Shown: positions 59,116-64,000 of the stretch, piece by piece
Position numbering within the stretch: position 1 is the stretch's first letter
Layout of the letters: the number at the start of each line of letters is the position of its first letter
Assembly (NCBI RefSeq): GCF_001050035.1
Contig: NZ_CVTA01000033.1
Coordinates: forward strand, 62,001-126,000
Source: Mycolicibacterium komanii
GTDB lineage: Bacteria; Actinomycetota; Actinomycetes; Mycobacteriales; Mycobacteriaceae
Direction: 5' to 3'
DNA: 64,000 bases
The notes under the pieces: model-generated
What the model was told of the DNA's origin: nothing
Seen by the model: the letters and a program-made list of their open reading frames with translations, nothing else
Databases searched by the model: none
Made by a program: the position numbers and the translations under genes

Positions 59116-59529
59116 CTAACGCAGGCGGAAGATGACCGCGCGCTGGATGACGAAGTTGATCACCGTCGCGGTGCCCTGGGCGATCACGAATGCGACCACA
59201 ACAGCGGTCGGCGTGTAGTCGAGCAGGTCCAGGAACAGGTGGTTGAGCCCGACCTGCACGACGAACGTCGTGATGTAGAGCGCCCACACCGCGGCCAGCC
59301 GGGCGTGGCTCGGCGGCGCCTGGAACGTCCAGCGGCGGTTGAGCATGTACGCCGTCGTGGTGCCGGCGACCCACCCGAGCGCCTTGGCCAGGTCCGGCTG
59401 CATGCCGCCGACCCGGTAGAGCAGCACGTAGAGGCCGAAGTCGACGACCGCCGAGAATCCGCCGGTGACGACGAACCGCCAGATCTGGGTGCCCAGGCTC
59501 AAGGCGGGTTGCATCGGGGGCTCGGCCAC
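59116..59529 (-). CDS. GtrA family membrane protein (Rv3789-like)
   Basis: This 137-residue protein has four membrane helices, with [20 protein letters not shown], then NRRWTFQAP and [12 protein letters not shown]. The M. tuberculosis protein Rv3789 takes part in arabinogalactan synthesis, proposed as a recruiter or translocator for decaprenylphosphoryl arabinose. It lies 71 bases upstream of dprE1 on the same strand. GTG 59529 is the start. Confidence 0.88.
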   Translation of the reverse strand: MAEPPMQPALSLGTQIWRFVVTGGFSAVVDFGLYVLLYRVGGMQPDLAKALGWVAGTTTAYMLNRRWTFQAPPSHARLAAVWALYITTFVVQVGLNHLFLDLLDYTPTAVVVAFVIAQGTATVINFVIQRAVIFRLR

Positions 59530-59564
59530 CCGGGCAGCTTACGGTGAAACGCGCGTCAGCCTGA

Positions 59565-60983
59565 TCAGCGGGACAGCCCGCTCGATGCCAGAACGCCGCA
59601 GAGTGCCTCGACGGCCGCGGCGAACGCATGCTCGGCGGGCGTGCCGAAGCCGATGATGACCCCGTCGAGCTGCGGTACCTCCGGCCCCGCGAGCGGATGA
59701 CGCATGAGCGAAAGCCCTTGCAACGCAATGCCTGCCTCACCGGCGCGCTGCACCACCTCGTGCTCGGCGCCGTCGGGCAGGGTCAGCAGCGTGTTCAGCC
59801 CGGCGTTGAGCCCGCTGATCCCGATGTCGAAACCGCCCAGTGCCTCGACGAGGACGTCGCGGCGCCGCCGGTACCGGATCCGCATACGCCGGATGTGCTT
59901 GTCGTAGTACCCGCTGGTGACGAATTCGGCCATGGTCAACTGTGCGATGCCGTTGACGTAGAACTGGTCTCCGCCGTAGGCCTCGATCACCGCGTCGACG
60001 AGGTCGGCGGGCAGCACCATCCAGCCCAGGCGCAGCACCGGTGACAGGCTCTTGCTGGCCGAGCCGAGATAGACCACACGGTCGGGGCTCAGCGCCTGCA
60101 ATGCGCCGACCGGCTGGCGGTCGTAACGGAATTCACCGTCGTAGTCGTCGTCGATCACGTAGCCGCCGGTGCGCTGCGCCCAGTCGACGACCGCGGTGCG
60201 CCGCGACGGATGCAGCGGAACACCGAACGGATTGTGATGGGCCGGGGTGAGAAGCACCGCGGGGGTGTCGAGGCCGTCGAGATCGCCGACCACCGCGCCG
60301 TGCTCGTCGACGCCGATCGGGACGGTCGGCACGCCCAGCGCGGCGATCGCATCGCGAAACATGAAGAGCCCGTACGCCTCTACCGCGATCGGGCGGTCAC
60401 CATGAAGCACTCGGGTGAGCACTTCGACGCCGTGGCGGACGCCTGCGCAGATGACGACCGACTCTGCTGAGGTCCTGACCCCGCGCGCACGCGTCAGGTA
60501 TTCGGCGATGGCCTGCCGCAACTCCGGGCGGCCGCGCGGATCGCCCATGCGCAGCGCCTCGGTCGGCGCCGTGGTCAGCGCGCGACGGGTCGCGGCCACC
60601 CATTCGGCGCGGGGGAACTCCGCGACGTCGGGTGAGCCCGGCCGCAAGTCGTGGCGCGGTGTGGACCGCACACCGCGCGGTGCGGCCGGGGCCGCGGCGC
60701 CCGCGGTGTTGACTACCCACGTACCCGCACCCTGCCGCGACGCGAGCCACCCCTCGGCCACGAGTTCGGCGTACGCCTCGGCCACCGTGTTGCGGGCCAG
60801 ACCGAGGTCGGCGGCAAGGCTGCGCGACGGCGGCAGCATCGTGCCGGGGCTCAGCCGCCCCGAGCGCACCGCGTCGCGCAGTGCGCCGAGCAGCAGCTCC
60901 CGGGCGCCGCGCGCACCCGGGGTGATCCGCTCGCGCAGGTCCAGATGGAGGTCGCGAGTGGGCGTATTGGCCCACGAAGTCAT
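59565..60983 (-). CDS. MocR/PdxR-type regulator (GntR HTH plus aminotransferase domain)
   Basis: This 472-residue regulator has a GntR winged helix at about residues 15-80 ([20 protein letters not shown]) and a fold-type I aminotransferase domain. The PLP-binding Lys is in [37 protein letters not shown] is also typical. ATG 60983 is chosen; frames upstream run across the promoter. It is divergent from an AhpD-like gene, which it probably controls. A link to vitamin B6 or amino acid metabolism is usual for the family but not proven here. Confidence 0.88.
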   Translation of the reverse strand: MTSWANTPTRDLHLDLRERITPGARGARELLLGALRDAVRSGRLSPGTMLPPSRSLAADLGLARNTVAEAYAELVAEGWLASRQGAGTWVVNTAGAAAPAAPRGVRSTPRHDLRPGSPDVAEFPRAEWVAATRRALTTAPTEALRMGDPRGRPELRQAIAEYLTRARGVRTSAESVVICAGVRHGVEVLTRVLHGDRPIAVEAYGLFMFRDAIAALGVPTVPIGVDEHGAVVGDLDGLDTPAVLLTPAHHNPFGVPLHPSRRTAVVDWAQRTGGYVIDDDYDGEFRYDRQPVGALQALSPDRVVYLGSASKSLSPVLRLGWMVLPADLVDAVIEAYGGDQFYVNGIAQLTMAEFVTSGYYDKHIRRMRIRYRRRRDVLVEALGGFDIGISGLNAGLNTLLTLPDGAEHEVVQRAGEAGIALQGLSLMRHPLAGPEVPQLDGVIIGFGTPAEHAFAAAVEALCGVLASSGLSR

Positions 60984-61032
60984 GAGCCAATTGAACCATG
61001 ACGATGGGACATTGCGCACTAGCGTCGAAGGT
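60984..61032. promoter_or_regulatory. Divergent MocR / AhpD-like promoter
   Basis: These 49 bases separate the two divergent starts. TTGAACCATG and GATGGGACATTG form a loose direct repeat about 13 bases apart, the type of spaced site bound by MocR proteins. The match is weak. Confidence 0.3.
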
Positions 61033-61506
61033 ATGACACAGACACTGGACAGAGAAACCGTCGACAGAATCAAGATCTACAAGACGTCACCGGAGCTGCT
61101 CGAGGCGATGCTGACGCTGAGCAGGGTGGCGGCCCAGGACGTCGAGATCGAACTCGGCGAGCTGATCAAGATCCGCGCGTCCCAGATCAACCACTGCGCG
61201 TTCTGCCTCGACATGCACCTGCGCGACGCCCGCAAGCACGGCATCGGCCAGCAGAAGCTCGACCTCATCGCGGCCTGGCGGGAGGCCGGCGAGCTGTTCT
61301 CCGAGCGGGAGCGTGCGGCGCTGGCACTGACCGAGGCCATCACCAACCTGCACGACGGGCACGTCCCCGACGAGGTCTATGCCGCGGCCGCCGAGGTCTT
61401 CACCGAACGCGAACTCGGGCAGGTCATCGCGATGGCCGTCACGATCAACGCCTGGAACCGGATCAACGTGACCATCCGGCAGGCGCCGCGGGCGGCGCTG
61501 GGCTGA
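61033..61506 (+). CDS. Carboxymuconolactone decarboxylase family (AhpD-like) protein
   Basis: This 157-residue all-helical protein has the redox motif NHCAFCLDMHLRDARKHG (CxxC with the downstream His), typical of AhpD-like peroxidase partners rather than true decarboxylases. ERERAALALTEAITNL and NAWNRINVTI are conserved. It probably works in thiol-dependent peroxide or alkyl-hydroperoxide detoxification. ATG 61033 is the start; the long open frame upstream overlaps the regulator and is discarded. It converges on wzm with a six-base gap. Confidence 0.88.
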   Translation: MTQTLDRETVDRIKIYKTSPELLEAMLTLSRVAAQDVEIELGELIKIRASQINHCAFCLDMHLRDARKHGIGQQKLDLIAAWREAGELFSERERAALALTEAITNLHDGHVPDEVYAAAAEVFTERELGQVIAMAVTINAWNRINVTIRQAPRAALG

Positions 61507-61512
61507 CCGGTC

Positions 61513-62343
61513 CTACACCCAATACGCGACCCGGGCGCGGTACTGGCGCATCGCGAACGCCGCGAAGATCCAGCCGACCACCGTCAGCACGATCACCACA
61601 AGCCAGTGCCGCAGTTCCTGGTCGGCGCCCAGCAGGGGGGCGCGGACGATGTCGAGGTAGTGCAGTAGCGGATTGAGCTCGACGACCTTGGCGTACTGTT
61701 CCGCGCCCTGCTGCTGCAGGGTGGACTCGTTCCAGATGATCGGCGTCATGAAGAACAGCAGCTGCACCAGGCTGACCAACAGCGGGCTGATGTCGCGGTA
61801 GCGGGTGGCCAGGATCCCGAAGCACAGCGACACCCAGATGCAGTTGAGCACGATCAACCCGAGCGCCGGGATCACCGCCAGGTCCGTCCACTTCCACGGC
61901 TTGGGATAGATCATCGCGATGATCACGAAGATGATCATGTTGTGCGCGAACAGGATCATCTGCCGCCACACCAACCGATAGACGTGCACCGACAGCGGCG
62001 TCGGCAGCTGTTTGATCAGGCCCTCGTTGGCCACGAACACGTCGGCGCCCTCGAGGATCGCCGCGTTGATCAGGTTCCACACAATCAGCCCGAGGGTCAC
62101 GTACGGAAGATGTTCGGACAGCTCGAGTTTGAACAATTTCGAGTAGAGCAGGCCCATCGCGACCGCGGTCGCGCCCGTGGCGATCGTGATCCAGAACGGA
62201 CCCAGCACCGAACGGCGGTAGCGCTGTTTGATGTCCTGCCAGCCGAGGTGCAACCACAGTTCGTGCTTGCCGAAGCCGGCGACGAGGTCGCCCCATGCCC
62301 GGCCCATCGTCCGCGACTGCGCGGCGGCGTCGGTGAAAGTCAC
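61513..62343 (-). CDS. wzm: ABC-2 type polysaccharide exporter, permease subunit Wzm
   Basis: This 276-residue permease has six membrane helices and contains ELWLHLGWQDIKQRYRRSVL, GLIVWNLINAAILEGADVF and SLVQLLFFMTPIIWNES. It matches Rv3783. With Wzt it is thought to flip the lipid-linked galactan across the membrane. GTG 62343 overlaps the glfT1 stop (GTGA); the longer frame lies within glfT1. Confidence 0.92.
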   Translation of the reverse strand: MTFTDAAAQSRTMGRAWGDLVAGFGKHELWLHLGWQDIKQRYRRSVLGPFWITIATGATAVAMGLLYSKLFKLELSEHLPYVTLGLIVWNLINAAILEGADVFVANEGLIKQLPTPLSVHVYRLVWRQMILFAHNMIIFVIIAMIYPKPWKWTDLAVIPALGLIVLNCIWVSLCFGILATRYRDISPLLVSLVQLLFFMTPIIWNESTLQQQGAEQYAKVVELNPLLHYLDIVRAPLLGADQELRHWLVVIVLTVVGWIFAAFAMRQYRARVAYWV

Positions 62344-63263
62344 GATCCGAGCCTCCCGAAATTCTCCCTGCGACCCATGCGGCGCAACCGAATCCACTCC
62401 ATCAGCCCGGCAGGGTCGCGGCGCGACACCAGGAAGAACCAGCCGAAGCGGGCCCACTCCTGAAACTGCAGTCGGCGCAGCCCTGGCTGCGACAACAGAT
62501 AGCCGCGATTGCGGTAGGTGTAGAAGCGTTTAGCAGCGTTGTCCGGATACTGCGTGTGCATCCGGCCGCCGAGGATCGGTTTGAACTCGTCGCCGCCCTG
62601 CGGATGCAGGTACACCGCGTCCAGGCAGGTGCCGAACGGCAGCCCGGAGCGGACCAGCCTGCGATGCAGTTCGGTCTCGTCGCCGCGGACGAACAATCGC
62701 AGGTCCGGTACGCCGGTCACCTCGAGCGTGGAGGCGGCGAACAGCGCGCCGTTGAACAGCGAGGCGATGCCGGGCAACATTCCCCCGCAAGCGGGAGGTG
62801 CCCCCACGCCCGGTTCGGTGCGCAGCTCGTCGACCCGGCGGCGCCACACGAGGCCGCGACGCAGGGGGAACGCCAGTCGACCCGGGTCGGTCATGTCGCA
62901 GACCATGGGCGACACTTCGGCAAGGCCGTGGCGCGCAGCACATTTCAGGAGCGTGCCCAGCACCTCCGAGTCGGCGGGACGTCCGTCGTCGTCGGCCAGC
63001 CACACCCAGTCCGCGCCCAACGCCAGGGCGTGCAGCATGCCCAGCGCGAAACCGCCTGCGCCACCGAGGTTTCGCTGTGATCCGAGGTAGGTCGTTGGAA
63101 CCGGCTGTGCGGCGACCAGCTCGGCGACGCGGGGATCGGCGTCGTTGTCGACGACGATCAGATGGTCCGGCACCCGGGTCTGCGCCGACACCGACTCCAG
63201 TGACTTGGCCAGTTCGTCGGGACGACGGTGGGTGACCACCACCGCGCACACGGTGTCCGTCAT
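62340..63263 (-). CDS. glfT1: Galactofuranosyltransferase GlfT1 (galactan initiation)
   Basis: This 307-residue GT2 enzyme matches Rv3782 and adds the first galactofuranose residues to the decaprenyl-diphosphate GlcNAc-Rha primer. VVVTHRRPDELAKSLES starts the fold, DDD is in WLADDDGRPAD, and FVRGDETELHRRL is the acceptor/catalytic region. Between LRTEPG and LPGIASLFNGALF there are about seven extra residues (VGAPPACGG) encoded by a GC palindrome. ATG 63263 overlaps the wzt stop (ATGA). Confidence 0.93.
   Translation of the reverse strand: MTDTVCAVVVTHRRPDELAKSLESVSAQTRVPDHLIVVDNDADPRVAELVAAQPVPTTYLGSQRNLGGAGGFALGMLHALALGADWVWLADDDGRPADSEVLGTLLKCAARHGLAEVSPMVCDMTDPGRLAFPLRRGLVWRRRVDELRTEPGVGAPPACGGMLPGIASLFNGALFAASTLEVTGVPDLRLFVRGDETELHRRLVRSGLPFGTCLDAVYLHPQGGDEFKPILGGRMHTQYPDNAAKRFYTYRNRGYLLSQPGLRRLQFQEWARFGWFFLVSRRDPAGLMEWIRLRRMGRRENFGRLGS
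62781..62807. repeat. Short GC palindrome inserted in frame in glfT1
   Basis: The bases CCCCCGCAAGCGGG with a flanking GGTGCCCCCAC form a hairpin-like short repeat inside glfT1. The encoded residues have no counterpart in the M. tuberculosis protein as I remember it. Similar GCAAGC-centred palindromes are known to me as scattered repeats in several mycobacterial genomes. Confidence 0.5.
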
Positions 63264-64000
63264 CCGCGACGCGTCTCTTCGAGCACTTCTCGGACGGTCC
63301 GGGCGGCGTCCTCGCCCTCGTAGGCGCGCACGACGTCCTCGATGTCGCCGGTCAACTTGATCGTGCCGTGGTCGATCCACATCGCGGTGTTGCAGAGCCG
63401 GGCCAAGAATTCGTTGGAGTGGCTGGCGAACACCAGGATCCCGGAGCGCGATACCAGCTCGGCCAACCGGGTCTGCGCCTTCTTCAGGAAGTCGGCATCC
63501 ACCGCGCCGATGCCCTCGTCGAGCAGCAGGATCTCGGGGTCGATGCTGGTCACCACGCCCATCGCGAGGCGCACCCGCATACCGGTGGAGTAGGTGCGCA
63601 ACGGCATCGACAGGTAGTCACCGAGCTCGGTGAACTCCGCGATCTCATCGACCTTGGCCAGCATCTGTTTGCGCGTCTGCCCCAGGAACAGCCCGCGGAT
63701 GATGATGTTCTCGAAGCCGGAGATCTCCGGATCCATCCCGACGCCCAGATCGAACACCGGCGCCACCCGGCCGCGGACGGTGGCCACCCCGCGGGTGGGC
63801 TCGTAGATGCCCGACAGCAATCGCAGCAGGGTCGACTTGCCCGCGCCGTTGTGCCCCACCAGACCCACGCGGTCACCGAGTTCCAACGACATGGTGATGT
63901 CCCGCAGCGCCTCGATGACCACGACGTTGGAGTCGTTGCGCCCGATGGCGCCACCGGCCTTGCCGAGGAACGCCTTCTTCAGCGAGCGGGACTTCGCGTC
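63260..64000 (-). CDS. wzt: ABC-2 type polysaccharide exporter, ATP-binding subunit Wzt (5-prime end beyond window)
   Basis: The frame is open to the right edge. Visible parts are the Walker A GLVGHNGAGKSTLLRLL, the signature RTYSTGMRVRLAMGV, Walker B EILLLDEGIGAVD and the switch His in FASHSNEFLARLC. It matches Rv3781, the ATPase paired with Wzm for galactan export. The segment upstream of VVIEALRDITMSLEL, with KKAFLGKAGGAIGRN, is typical of Wzt. The stop overlaps the glfT1 start. Confidence 0.92.
   Translation of the reverse strand, partial: DAKSRSLKKAFLGKAGGAIGRNDSNVVVIEALRDITMSLELGDRVGLVGHNGAGKSTLLRLLSGIYEPTRGVATVRGRVAPVFDLGVGMDPEISGFENIIIRGLFLGQTRKQMLAKVDEIAEFTELGDYLSMPLRTYSTGMRVRLAMGVVTSIDPEILLLDEGIGAVDADFLKKAQTRLAELVSRSGILVFASHSNEFLARLCNTAMWIDHGTIKLTGDIEDVVRAYEGEDAARTVREVLEETRRG

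Overview
The window is high-GC actinobacterial DNA from a Mycobacterium, most like a rapid-growing (Mycolicibacterium-type) species. It carries the arabinogalactan and mycolate cell-wall supercluster in nearly the order of the M. tuberculosis segment from glpQ1 (Rv3842c) to wzt (Rv3781), in inverted orientation. Assignments come from reading the translated sequences against remembered families; no search was run. No tRNA, rRNA, CRISPR array, insertion sequence or prophage was seen. No gene-free stretch exceeds 300 bases.

Layout. (1) 1-12.3 kb, housekeeping and iron: end of glpQ1, ferritin bfrB, an LCP protein with an apparent frameshift, a CPBP membrane protease, a DUF2470 protein under a clear IdeR box, pheA, a histidine phosphatase, a small Cys-rich protein, a zincin, a septum-formation-like protein, serS, a zinc alcohol dehydrogenase, two small unknown genes and namH. 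(2) 12.4-17.5 kb: two tandem acyltransferases, a HAD phosphatase, a PGRP/LGFP amidase and erp. (3) 17.7-24.4 kb: the overlapping operon glf-glfT2-PAP2 phosphatase-ubiA-aftB, which makes galactan, produces decaprenyl-phosphoribose and caps arabinan. (4) 24.4-29.3 kb: three antigen 85 family genes in a row, a DUF732 lipoprotein and a Rv3802-type cutinase-like hydrolase. (5) 29.4-38.4 kb: fadD32-pks13-accD4, the mycolic acid condensation operon. (6) 38.4-42.3 kb, accessory: a folE-MFS-RibD-like reductase operon and a metallo-beta-lactamase-fold hydrolase. (7) 42.3-59.5 kb, minus strand: gtrA, dprE1, dprE2, aftA, embC, then embA and embB. Between embC and embA lies an oppositely oriented PadR / DUF4153 / DUF559-like module. 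(8) 59.6-64 kb: a divergent MocR/AhpD-like pair, then wzm, glfT1 and wzt, which export and start galactan.

How they work together: UbiA, the PAP2 phosphatase, DprE1 and DprE2 make decaprenylphosphoryl arabinose. AftA, EmbA, EmbB, EmbC and AftB use it to build arabinan on the galactan made by Glf, GlfT1 and GlfT2. FadD32, Pks13 and AccD4 make mycolates, which antigen 85 enzymes attach to that arabinan. NamH, the amidase, the LCP protein and Erp belong to the same envelope.

Most notable: the emb cluster is split by a PadR module whose tandem CTAG palindromes lie in the embA promoter region; DprE1 has Ala where benzothiazinones attack Cys in M. tuberculosis; a 47-bp palindromic repeat occurs on both sides of a frameshifted DUF559-like gene; a folE-MFS-RibD-like operon sits next to the mycolate genes; and one antigen 85 paralogue has Asp in place of the catalytic Glu.
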